Assembly: GCA_902775835.1 (NCBI GenBank)
Contig: CACYNZ010000016.1
Coordinates: 1 to 21,203 of the forward strand
Length of the DNA: 21,203 bases
Reading direction: 5' to 3'
From: an uncultured Eubacteriales bacterium
Lineage (GTDB): Bacteria; Bacillota_A; Clostridia; Christensenellales; Aristaeellaceae
A model generated the notes under the pieces. The model made no database searches and had not been told where the DNA came from. It saw only the letters and a list, made by a program, of their open reading frames with translations. This document shows positions 15,335 to 21,203 of the stretch, one piece after another; position 1 is the stretch's first letter, and each line of letters opens with the position of its first letter. Both the position numbers and the translations under genes were made by a program.

Positions 15335-18169
15335 TTATTCACTCAGACCCATTTCACGGCGTTTGCGGGCAATTTCCTCATTGGTCGAGCTGGTCCAGTA
15401 GAACAGGCTCTCACGCTCATCGCTGCCGGACAGCACCACCGCTCTGAAAGCATTGTCCAGATTTCGCGATACGTAATATCCTCCGGGAATTTCCGGCAGT
15501 TCCACCACGTGTTCCCACTGCGCATTCACGGTCTTCTGCTCGTTCAGCGACCAGTTGGACAGCTCAAACGCGCTGATGTTCGCTGAGGTATACCGACCCA
15601 GCGTGCCGATGTCCGATTCAATATCCCTGGCATATCTCGTCTGGATATCCGCGCTCATCCACCACTGAAGGAACTGCCAGCTGGCGTCCACATTGCTGCT
15701 GGACCTGAGGATCACCGCTGCTGTGCCGTCCGCCGTGGTTGCATGATTGACATTTCCGTCATGCTCCATTCCAGGCAGAAGATACATGCTCCATTTTCCT
15801 GCGATCTCCGGCGCGGTGGCCTTCAGACGCGCATACATGTTATAGGAAGTAATGATGACCGGCATTTCCCCTGTACGGAACCGTGTGAAGTCATCCTTGT
15901 ACAGCGGATAGTCATACTGGGTATAAAAATCCGTCCACGTACGGAAAGCCGAATTGGCCACAGGTTCACTGAGAAGCGTGGCCCGGTAATCATCCGTATA
16001 GAACTTCCCGCCCATCTGCAGAAGCAGTGAAGGAAAGAGGCTGGTCATGCCCACACCATTGGAAATGACCGTGCTTCCGCCGAGCTGCATATAGGGCAGG
16101 CCGATCTGGAGATTGTTGGACTGGAGAATCGGCGCGATATTCTTCAGATCCTCCCAGGTATTGGGCACTTCCAGCTCCAGGTCACTGAGCACATCGTCGC
16201 GGATAAACATCATCAGGAAATCCTGCTGTTCCGCCAGACCGTACACGCCTCCGTTAAAGGCATAGGGATTCTCGGCAGAAGACCGGAGCTGGGCAATGGT
16301 TTCCTCATACCCGGGCATTGCGCTCAGATCCTGCAGCGCTTCACGGAAAGCCAGGTTCATGACTTCGCCGCGCCCAGTAAACAGGTTCACATCCGGACCC
16401 TGTCCGGCAATGGTGGCTTTCAGCAGTGCGCCGCTGACCAGCTGCAGATTCACGGCAATGCCTGTCTTCGCCGTAAAGTCCTCCTGCACCAGACGGTTGA
16501 TGGCATACGCCTGATCGCGTCCGGCAGCCAGCCATACGGTGATGGGCTGCTGCTTGGTTTCCTGCTGGTCCGAACTGAATGCGTTGTAGTCCTGTACAAA
16601 GGAACCGATAAACGCCCGCAGTTCACGCTTGACGGTATCCAGCAGATTGTCCTCGGTCTTTCCTGGCTTCGCATCCCTGGATGCAAGCACCAGATAGTCG
16701 ATTTCCAGAGGCTGCTCCTGTACGGAAAGAATCCATTCCGCAAACGAGGAAATATTGGAAGAGAACGTTGTCAGACGTTTCTGGATGGTATAGGGCTCTG
16801 CGGCAAAATCCCGGAGCTGATAGGACAGCACCTGAATGATTTCACCGGCCGTGGAGTCTCCACCCAGCATCTCATCCATGGTGGCCTGATATCCGTCCAG
16901 AGCGTCCGCAAGCGCGACCAGGCGTCCCTCCAGATTGGGAATCACCCGCTCAAGATAGTAGTCACGGTAGAAATCGGGTTCCGTACCCGTGACCATGATG
17001 ATCTGACGATAGAGTTCATTCAGGGAGTAGACCGTGTCCTGCATCTGTGAAATGACGGAAGCCATTTCCCCAAGGGTTACCTGCATGCGGAGCACGTGCT
17101 CTCCCTTGGTCAGCGCGAACAGGTACGGGTTTCCGCTGTCATCCGCCAGATACTCCATCACCCATTCCGGACGGTAGGCAAAGTGCACTTCCTCCATCTC
17201 GGCAAAGGGCACCTGGCCGTCAATCATCACCTGGCGGGCTACGAAGAAGCCCTTCAGCTGATTCTGGTGATACCGCATTCCCAGCTGATACAGTCCATCC
17301 TCCGGGGCCTCAATGACCCATTCCACCCACTGCCCCACATGCTTCCATCCGCTGGCACCGATGGTATTCAGACGCATCTGCGTGGGGTGATAAGGCTGGG
17401 TGTAGGAAGAGGTACGGTCATACGTGGGATAAATGGCGGAAGCCGACTTGCTGACGGTGTTTTCCGCCTGGATGAGCAGTTCCACACCCGAAACGGCAGA
17501 CAGATCCGCGTGAGCGGCACTATACCCGGCGTAATCCGGAAGCTGTTCCTCCGCTTTCAGGGCCAGATAATCCAGCACGGCTTCTTCTCTCAGGGCGGTC
17601 AGGGAAATCTCATGCTCACCGGCTTCCAGCTCCAGCCGAACCAGACCTTCCACCTTATTGGAATCCGCCAGCAGTGCTTCCGTCCACAGGAACGTTTCCA
17701 CCTGCTTGGGCCTGAGATCATTGCCCGTCGTTGTGCGTTTGGGCTGGCCTTCATCCGTCCAGATACGGTTCAGGGAAACCACAGCATTGGACGTGCTGTA
17801 GGGCTTTCCGTCCACCTGAAGGCTGTATTCCATGTCCACGCCCTTGCCGTTTTCCGTATGGTAGCCAACCCGAAGCGCGTACACAGCAGTCTGCGGGGCG
17901 TTGACCACACAGGAAACAGTGCCTCCGGCAGAAAGGCGGACAACATCCTGCCTGCCTTCATAGGAATCCAGACGTTCACAGTTTTCTTCAGAAAGCTGTC
18001 CCTGGGCTGCAAACACCAGCTCATCCCCGTCCGGCCGCTGCATGTCCATGGGTGCGAATTGATTCCACGATACCGTCTGGACACCGTTGTTTCCCGCCAG
18101 GAAAACGATCCCCGTCAGAATCCCGACACATGCTATCAGGGCAATTGCTATGATCCAGCCTCGCCGCAT
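15335..18169 (-). CDS. Membrane-anchored solute-binding protein fused to jelly-roll domains
   Basis: This 944-residue protein is about twice the usual size of a sugar-binding protein. Residues 4-25 form an N-terminal membrane anchor without a lipobox. Two beta-rich regions follow, about 40-205 and 228-370, each with features of carbohydrate-binding jelly rolls (AENTVSK, GQWVEWVIEAPEDGLYQLGMRY, KGEHVLRMQV). A mostly helical stretch (375-530) leads into a family 1 solute-binding domain (541-944: ITVWLAAGRDQ, FTAKTGIAVNLQLV, GPDVNL, VPNTWEDL). The start at 18169 is chosen for GGAGGTGAGG upstream; an ATG at 18196 overlaps the previous stop but has a poor site. It probably captures large or branched glycans at the cell surface and passes them to the permeases encoded next. 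Confidence 0.85.
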   Translation of the reverse strand: MRRGWIIAIALIACVGILTGIVFLAGNNGVQTVSWNQFAPMDMQRPDGDELVFAAQGQLSEENCERLDSYEGRQDVVRLSAGGTVSCVVNAPQTAVYALRVGYHTENGKGVDMEYSLQVDGKPYSTSNAVVSLNRIWTDEGQPKRTTTGNDLRPKQVETFLWTEALLADSNKVEGLVRLELEAGEHEISLTALREEAVLDYLALKAEEQLPDYAGYSAAHADLSAVSGVELLIQAENTVSKSASAIYPTYDRTSSYTQPYHPTQMRLNTIGASGWKHVGQWVEWVIEAPEDGLYQLGMRYHQNQLKGFFVARQVMIDGQVPFAEMEEVHFAYRPEWVMEYLADDSGNPYLFALTKGEHVLRMQVTLGEMASVISQMQDTVYSLNELYRQIIMVTGTEPDFYRDYYLERVIPNLEGRLVALADALDGYQATMDEMLGGDSTAGEIIQVLSYQLRDFAAEPYTIQKRLTTFSSNISSFAEWILSVQEQPLEIDYLVLASRDAKPGKTEDNLLDTVKRELRAFIGSFVQDYNAFSSDQQETKQQPITVWLAAGRDQAYAINRLVQEDFTAKTGIAVNLQLVSGALLKATIAGQGPDVNLFTGRGEVMNLAFREALQDLSAMPGYEETIAQLRSSAENPYAFNGGVYGLAEQQDFLMMFIRDDVLSDLELEVPNTWEDLKNIAPILQSNNLQIGLPYMQLGGSTVISNGVGMTSLFPSLLLQMGGKFYTDDYRATLLSEPVANSAFRTWTDFYTQYDYPLYKDDFTRFRTGEMPVIITSYNMYARLKATAPEIAGKWSMYLLPGMEHDGNVNHATTADGTAAVILRSSSNVDASWQFLQWWMSADIQTRYARDIESDIGTLGRYTSANISAFELSNWSLNEQKTVNAQWEHVVELPEIPGGYYVSRNLDNAFRAVVLSGSDERESLFYWTSSTNEEIARKRREMGLSE

Positions 18170-18192
18170 GTACCTCACCTCCGTGAATAGTC

Positions 18193-19605
18193 TCATTGGT
18201 CCGTTTCTGCAGTTGATTCTGTCCAGAGTCTGATATTGCTGAACCTGGCCGAGCCGTCAGAGACAAACAGGCCGAACCGGAAGCCCTTCCGGTCAAACAT
18301 CCGTGTTCCCAGGGCCACACGGTCATCCACATACAGAAGAAGAATGCTGTCCTGCACAAATATCCGCACGTGATACTGCCGGCCGCTTTCCCACTCGAAG
18401 GGACGCTCCTGTTCCACCTCATAGGGGAACATCTTGCCGCCGTCCTCGTACATCCGGATGCCCGTCTTATACTGGATCCGCTGCCGGTTCGGTTCAAAAA
18501 CCAGGTAATATCCCAGGGCGAAATCCGGGTCCACCTGCAGAGCCACGCCGAATTCCCGGGGTGCGCCTTCAAAGGAAACATCCATCTCCAGTTTTCCGCA
18601 CTGCGGAACGTGGTTCATCAGCATGCAGGCATAGGCATCCGGAGTGTCCACGCAGGCACTGTCCGAACCTGTCACCCAGGCCCCGTTCAGAGGAAGAAGC
18701 TCCATGGTTTCCGGTCTGGAAAAAGCGTGGTCCACGGCTTCCGGCGGTTTCACCGCCAGTGTTCCGTCACTTTGCTGAACCAGCTCATGCACAATCATGG
18801 TGCCGCCCCAGTCCCATGTGTTGTAATCCTTCCCGGGGTACTGTTCCGGATTGAAATGCCACAGGTTTTTCTCACGCTGGGGATTCCATCCGTACATATA
18901 ATGATGCGTTCCGTCCGTGCCATGCTTGGCCGCATAGAAGCACCGGGTATCAAAGGTATCCATCTTCGGTGTGATCCACGGTCCCCTTGGCGACCTGGCC
19001 ATGCGGTACACCGTTTCAAAGCGGTCGGTATACACGGAATAGGTCAGATACCACCAGTCTCCCCACTGAAACATGTCCGGACATTCATGGGCGGACTGAT
19101 TGGTGGCAGGCGCATACAGAGGCGGGCAGATCTCCCAGTGGTGAAGATCCGTGGAGCGGCAGAGACCCACGCATCCCTTGCGCATGGTGCGTCCCTTCTG
19201 CTGGGCCGCGGTCAGCATCCACCAGCACTGTTCCTCCTCACTCCAGATCACATGGGGATCCCGCCAGTCGCTCATTTCATAGAGCCGGTCATCCGGCTGA
19301 AACGTTTCCTCCGGAAGCTCCGTCCAGTTCCTGAGATCATCACTGACCGCATGGCAGATGTACTGACGCATATACGGGTGGAATGTGAATTTGCAGTAGA
19401 ACATGTGATATGTCTGATCCACCTTGATCACAGAGCCGGTTCCCCCATGAATTTCCGTGCAGAACGGATCAGAGAAATGCAGCTGATCCCGGGTGGAGAT
19501 ATTGCACCAGCCTTTCCCGAGATAAAACAGCCTGAACACTCCGTCTTCAAAAAAAGGAATAATGTCGCCCATTCTTCCGTCTTCAGGATGGTAAAAAATG
19601 CGCAC
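18193..19605 (-). CDS. Cytosolic GH32-like (clan GH-J) hydrolase
   Basis: This is the first operon gene: 470 residues, no signal peptide, so probably cytosolic. It shows the GH32-type catalytic set with a divergent first motif: Asp14 in GDIIP (13-17), Asp116 in WRDP (114-117) and Glu174 in ECPD (174-177). GDWWY, FYAAK and WDWGG follow, then a C-terminal beta-sandwich ending FVSDGSARFSNI. It is clearly related to the exported enzyme at 4272-5831, so the operon holds an outside and an inside version of one enzyme type. The start is GTG at 19605 with AAGGAG about 9 bases ahead; no in-frame ATG leaves the first motif intact. Substrate is unknown; beta-fructofuranosides are the first guess. Confidence 0.82.
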   Translation of the reverse strand: MRIFYHPEDGRMGDIIPFFEDGVFRLFYLGKGWCNISTRDQLHFSDPFCTEIHGGTGSVIKVDQTYHMFYCKFTFHPYMRQYICHAVSDDLRNWTELPEETFQPDDRLYEMSDWRDPHVIWSEEEQCWWMLTAAQQKGRTMRKGCVGLCRSTDLHHWEICPPLYAPATNQSAHECPDMFQWGDWWYLTYSVYTDRFETVYRMARSPRGPWITPKMDTFDTRCFYAAKHGTDGTHHYMYGWNPQREKNLWHFNPEQYPGKDYNTWDWGGTMIVHELVQQSDGTLAVKPPEAVDHAFSRPETMELLPLNGAWVTGSDSACVDTPDAYACMLMNHVPQCGKLEMDVSFEGAPREFGVALQVDPDFALGYYLVFEPNRQRIQYKTGIRMYEDGGKMFPYEVEQERPFEWESGRQYHVRIFVQDSILLLYVDDRVALGTRMFDRKGFRFGLFVSDGSARFSNIRLWTESTAETDQ

Positions 19606-19722
19606 AGCTCCTCACTCCTTCTGCAGGTTCCACTTTTCAGCCTATCCTCAGGGAACAGTTCTGTAATCATTGGTTCTTCAGGAATCAGGGAGATTTTCAT
19701 GATACGATTCATTCACAACGTC
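19606..19722 (-). other. Untranslated leader of the operon
   Basis: About 117 bases separate the predicted transcription start (near 19722) from the GTG at 19605. I see no strong hairpin or recognised riboswitch. A loose 5-bp pairing (GTTCC with GGAAC, 19627-19655) is too weak to call. A short open frame starting at ATG 19712 or 19700 runs into the first gene in another frame but lacks a ribosome binding site. Confidence 0.4.
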
Positions 19723-19728
19723 AGCATA

Positions 19729-19757
19729 AATATATCTTAGGCTCCATAATATGTCAA
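19729..19757 (-). promoter_or_regulatory. Sigma-A promoter of the sugar operon
   Basis: On the - strand a perfect TTGACA (-35, 19752-19757) and TATATT (-10, 19729-19734) are separated by exactly 17 bases. It lies in an AT-rich stretch downstream of the HAD terminator and upstream of the first operon gene, so it is the natural operon promoter. The 12-mer GTTGACATATTA around the -35 also occurs in the HAD gene promoter (20730-20741). Confidence 0.85.
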
Positions 19758-19767
19758 CCGGTTATCA
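19752..19767. promoter_or_regulatory. Candidate LacI-type operator over the operon -35
   Basis: TGATAACCGGTTGACA (- strand) is an imperfect 16-bp palindrome with the 8-bp perfect core AACCGGTT and TG/CA ends. It covers the -35 box completely. LacI-family operators are palindromes with a central CpG, and ACCGGT-centred sites are known in the family (for example E. coli gluconate regulators). The LacI-family gene at 20864 is the obvious candidate to bind it. Binding is inference. Confidence 0.55.
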
Positions 19768-19872
19768 TAAATTTTCTTCCAGTCATGTTATGTCTTCGGT
19801 ATTTTTTATAAAAAGCAAAAATATTATGCAGGGATTTCCAGTTTTATGGAGTATTTATATTTAAATTGTCCC

Positions 19873-19887
19873 ATTTATGCCATAAAT
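19873..19887. repeat. 15-bp perfect AT-rich palindrome
   Basis: ATTTATG-C-CATAAAT is a perfect inverted repeat with a single central base, placed between the HAD terminator and the operon promoter. It could be a protein-binding site about 115 bases upstream of the -35, or chance in AT-rich DNA. Confidence 0.35.
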
Positions 19888-19892
19888 CAAAG

Positions 19893-19923
19893 AAAAACCG
19901 CCTGCGTATATAGCAAGCGGTTT
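19893..19923 (-). terminator. Rho-independent terminator of the HAD gene
   Basis: On the - strand the stem AAACCGCTTGC pairs with GCAGGCGGTTT (one G-U pair, 11 bp), with a 7-base loop and a U run after it. It lies about 80 bases after the HAD stop codon and separates that gene from the sugar operon, which therefore needs its own promoter. Confidence 0.85.
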
Positions 19924-19966
19924 CACATGTCTAATTGCTGCAATGGCTTATACTTCCGAAATTTCA

Positions 19967-19986
19967 TGTGACGTGATTTTGTCACA
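19967..19986. promoter_or_regulatory. TGTGAC-N8-GTCACA palindrome, copy 1
   Basis: A 20-bp motif with perfect 6-bp inverted arms lies between the HAD stop codon and its terminator. It matches a second copy over the regulator promoter (20775-20794) at 17 of 20 positions. Such conservation in intergenic DNA points to a shared protein-binding site. The position, about 210 bases upstream of the operon -35, would suit an auxiliary or looping operator. Confidence 0.55.
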
Positions 19987-20001
19987 TCCCATGACCACGG
20001 T

Positions 20002-20658
20002 TCAGTTCTCTGCTGCTTCTGTCCCCATAAAGGCGTCCAGCTTTCCCGGGCGGTTCAGACAGAAGCCCTGCCAGCCCATCATCAGGGCCGCCTCAATATT
20101 GGCGGGATTGTCATCGATAAACATGGTTCTTTCGGGAATCAGATGATAGCTGTCCGTCAGATACCTGTATATCTCAAATCTGGGTTTGAGCATATGAACC
20201 TGCGATGAAATCACGGCACCGTCAAACAGCGAGAAAAAGCTGTACTCCCGTCTGTTCCGTTCATAGTGCTCAAAGGGATAATTGCTGAGTATGTACAGCT
20301 TTTTCCCATGTTCTTTGCATGCCATTACGGCACGCTTTCCCTCTTCCACCACATATCTGTAGTCCGGCCACCCCGAAATAAACCGCAGGATCGGCTCCTT
20401 CAGGGACGGTTCTCCTTCCGTCATGGCCTCTGCGCATTCCTCCATGCCCAGCTCCCCGCTGTCCAGCATATGCCAGTAGGGAGACCGTATGCTCTGCAGC
20501 AGCACCCGCTCACGAAGAACCGGATCATCCGGAATCATGGCCCTGAGCACCTCATGCTCGTCCATGGCCACCAGCACATTTCCTATGTCGAACACCACCG
20601 CATCGATTTCATTCCAGGGCATGGAAGAATACAGCGTGTCAATCATTCTTCTGGGCAT
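20002..20658 (-). CDS. HAD-superfamily phosphatase (subfamily IA, YihX-like)
   Basis: This 218-residue cytosolic protein belongs to the haloacid dehalogenase superfamily of phosphatases. Motif I is VVFDIGNVLV (nucleophile Asp24; the second Asp is replaced by Gly, as in YihX-type members). Motif II is LYILSNYP (Ser125), motif III LKPRFEIY (Lys158) and motif IV FIDDNPAN (Asp182-Asp183). A helical cap lies between motifs I and II. The start at 20658 is chosen because GAAGGAAGG lies just ahead and the predicted promoter would start transcription near 20704, leaving a longer reading frame (to 20712) untranscribed in part. YihX acts on glucose-1-phosphate, so a sugar-phosphate substrate is plausible. 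It shares promoter sequence with the sugar operon and sits between it and the regulator. Confidence 0.85.
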   Translation of the reverse strand: MPRRMIDTLYSSMPWNEIDAVVFDIGNVLVAMDEHEVLRAMIPDDPVLRERVLLQSIRSPYWHMLDSGELGMEECAEAMTEGEPSLKEPILRFISGWPDYRYVVEEGKRAVMACKEHGKKLYILSNYPFEHYERNRREYSFFSLFDGAVISSQVHMLKPRFEIYRYLTDSYHLIPERTMFIDDNPANIEAALMMGWQGFCLNRPGKLDAFMGTEAAEN

Positions 20659-20710
20659 GGAACCTTCCTTCTTTCTTCTGAAAAGCCTGTTTGCGTTCAC
20701 AACCGGCTTC

Positions 20711-20740
20711 ACTATAGCAATCTCCCGTGTAATATGTCAA
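20711..20740 (-). promoter_or_regulatory. Promoter of the HAD phosphatase gene
   Basis: On the - strand TTGACA (20735-20740) and TATAGT (20711-20716) are 18 bases apart, about 50 bases before the chosen start codon. A CCGGTTG element just past the -10 (20701-20707 region) echoes the AACCGGTT palindrome of the operon promoter. Confidence 0.75.
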
Positions 20741-20774
20741 CTCTTTGATGGAATTTGCAACTTCTGTCCGAAAA

Positions 20775-20794
20775 TGTGACGCGATCTTGTCATA
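20775..20794. promoter_or_regulatory. TGTGAC-N8-GTCATA motif, copy 2, over the regulator -35
   Basis: This 20-bp motif matches the copy at 19967-19986 at 17 of 20 positions and overlaps the -35 box of the regulator promoter, a position expected for autorepression. It also lies upstream of the divergent HAD promoter, so one bound protein could affect both. Confidence 0.55.
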
Positions 20795-20816
20795 TCAGAG
20801 CGATCTATGCTATACT
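20787..20816 (+). promoter_or_regulatory. Promoter of the LacI-family regulator
   Basis: TTGTCA (20787-20792) and TATACT (20811-20816) are separated by 18 bases, about 48 bases before the regulator start codon. Both boxes are five of six matches to the sigma-A consensus. Confidence 0.75.
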
Positions 20817-20863
20817 TTCGGGGACAGATTCTGTGATTACTTCCGACAAGGAGAATGCGATAT

Positions 20864-21203
20864 ATGGCCATCACCATTCAGGATGTTGCGAAAAAAGCAG
20901 GTGTATCCGTAACAACGGTTTCACGGACGCTGAACAACCGCGGTTATATTTCACGGGCCACCCGGGAAAAAATCGCAGCCGCCATTCAGGAGCTCAATTA
21001 TTCTCCCAATCAGCTTGCCCGGAGTCTTTATAATGCAAGGACCCAGACCATCGGGCTAGTGGTTCCCAGCATCTGCCATCCCTTCTTTTCACAGATCACC
21101 CAGCTTGTGGAGCACCATCTTTATCACATGAACTATCATGTCCTGCTGTGCACCACCGAAGGAAACCCGGGCCAGGAGAGCCACATTTTTGATATTCTCC
21201 GGC
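20864..21203 (+). CDS. LacI-family transcriptional regulator (3' end outside window)
   Basis: The first 113 residues of a LacI/GalR-family regulator are present; the gene runs off the window. Residues 4-23 form the helix-turn-helix (TIQDVAKKAGVSVTTVSRTL), and residues 48-57 the hinge helix with LARSL that inserts into a central CpG. From residue 62 the sugar-binding core begins (TIGLVVPSICHPFF, then LVEHHLY and VLLCTTEG). The start at 20864 is chosen because AAGGAG lies 10 bases ahead; an in-frame ATG at 20855 is too close to that site. The gene is divergent from the HAD gene. It most likely represses the neighbouring sugar operon and itself, with an imported sugar as inducer, which is inference from position and the operator candidates. 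Confidence 0.93.
   Translation, partial: MAITIQDVAKKAGVSVTTVSRTLNNRGYISRATREKIAAAIQELNYSPNQLARSLYNARTQTIGLVVPSICHPFFSQITQLVEHHLYHMNYHVLLCTTEGNPGQESHIFDILR

Larger units (their letters stand above)
2833..19605 (-). other. Eleven-gene carbohydrate import and hydrolysis operon
   Basis: Eleven genes on the - strand follow each other with overlaps or gaps of at most about 76 bases. There is a strong promoter only before the first gene (19729-19757) and a terminator only after the last (2784-2814). Most internal starts have AAGGAGG-type ribosome binding sites, which supports one transcription unit. A hairpin at 5860-5888 may adjust expression of the distal two genes. Single-transcript status is inferred from layout. 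Confidence 0.75.

Noticed and set aside
19967..19986. CRP-type site
   Set aside because: CRP sites have TGTGA-N6-TCACA; here the spacing between TGTGA and TCACA is 10 bases, so a classical CRP site is not supported.
1..21203. CRISPR arrays, tRNA or rRNA genes
   Set aside because: No regularly spaced repeats beyond the left-edge pair and no cloverleaf or rRNA-like stretches were found on reading; nearly all DNA is accounted for by protein genes.

Overview
The window looks like chromosomal DNA of a Bacillota/Clostridia-type bacterium, probably a gut or rumen saccharolytic anaerobe. The reasons are the strong AAGGAGG ribosome binding sites before nearly every gene, sigma-A-like promoters, rho-independent terminators, luxS, and many CUT1-type carbohydrate ABC permeases. 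Base composition is fairly GC-rich for Clostridia (judged by eye, not computed). The exported proteins carry AxA-type signal peptides or membrane anchors, and none has a clear lipobox. That would fit lineages such as Christensenellales-like rumen bacteria, but this placement is only a guess.

Left part (1-2813, + strand): a pair of 19-bp direct repeats at the extreme left may be the edge of a transposon. A hairpin terminator follows, then a tightly coupled three-gene unit: MATE efflux pump, luxS and a calcineurin-like phosphoesterase. A bidirectional terminator at 2784-2813 closes this unit and also the long operon converging from the right.

Central part (2833-19605, - strand): one long polycistronic unit of eleven genes with gaps of at most about 76 bases. 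In transcription order it encodes a cytosolic GH32-like enzyme, a membrane-anchored giant solute-binding protein fused to two jelly-roll-like domains, a MalF/MalG-type permease pair, an NHL-propeller/TPR/Yip1 membrane protein, an exported DUF5696-like protein, a second permease pair, a second solute-binding protein, an exported GH32-like enzyme, and a canonical GH32 beta-fructofuranosidase. The layout is nearly mirror-symmetric: binding protein, two permeases, two accessory proteins, two permeases, binding protein. No ATPase is encoded here, so a shared MsmX-like ATPase elsewhere is presumed. The likely job is capture, import and hydrolysis of a fructose-containing or other furanoside oligosaccharide.

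Right part (19606-21203): an intergenic control region holds a strong promoter for the operon (TTGACA-17-TATATT) overlapped by an imperfect 16-bp palindrome, a terminator for the next gene, and a TGTGAC-N8-GTCACA motif. A HAD-family phosphatase gene lies on the - strand. Divergent from it is a LacI-family regulator truncated by the window end, whose promoter carries a second copy of the TGTGAC motif. The regulator, the phosphatase and the operon share promoter sequence and probably form one regulon.

The most unusual content is the double ABC importer module built around the Yip1 and DUF5696 proteins, combined with two non-canonical GH32-clan enzymes in which the usual NDPN motif reads GD-(V/I)-(M/I)-P.
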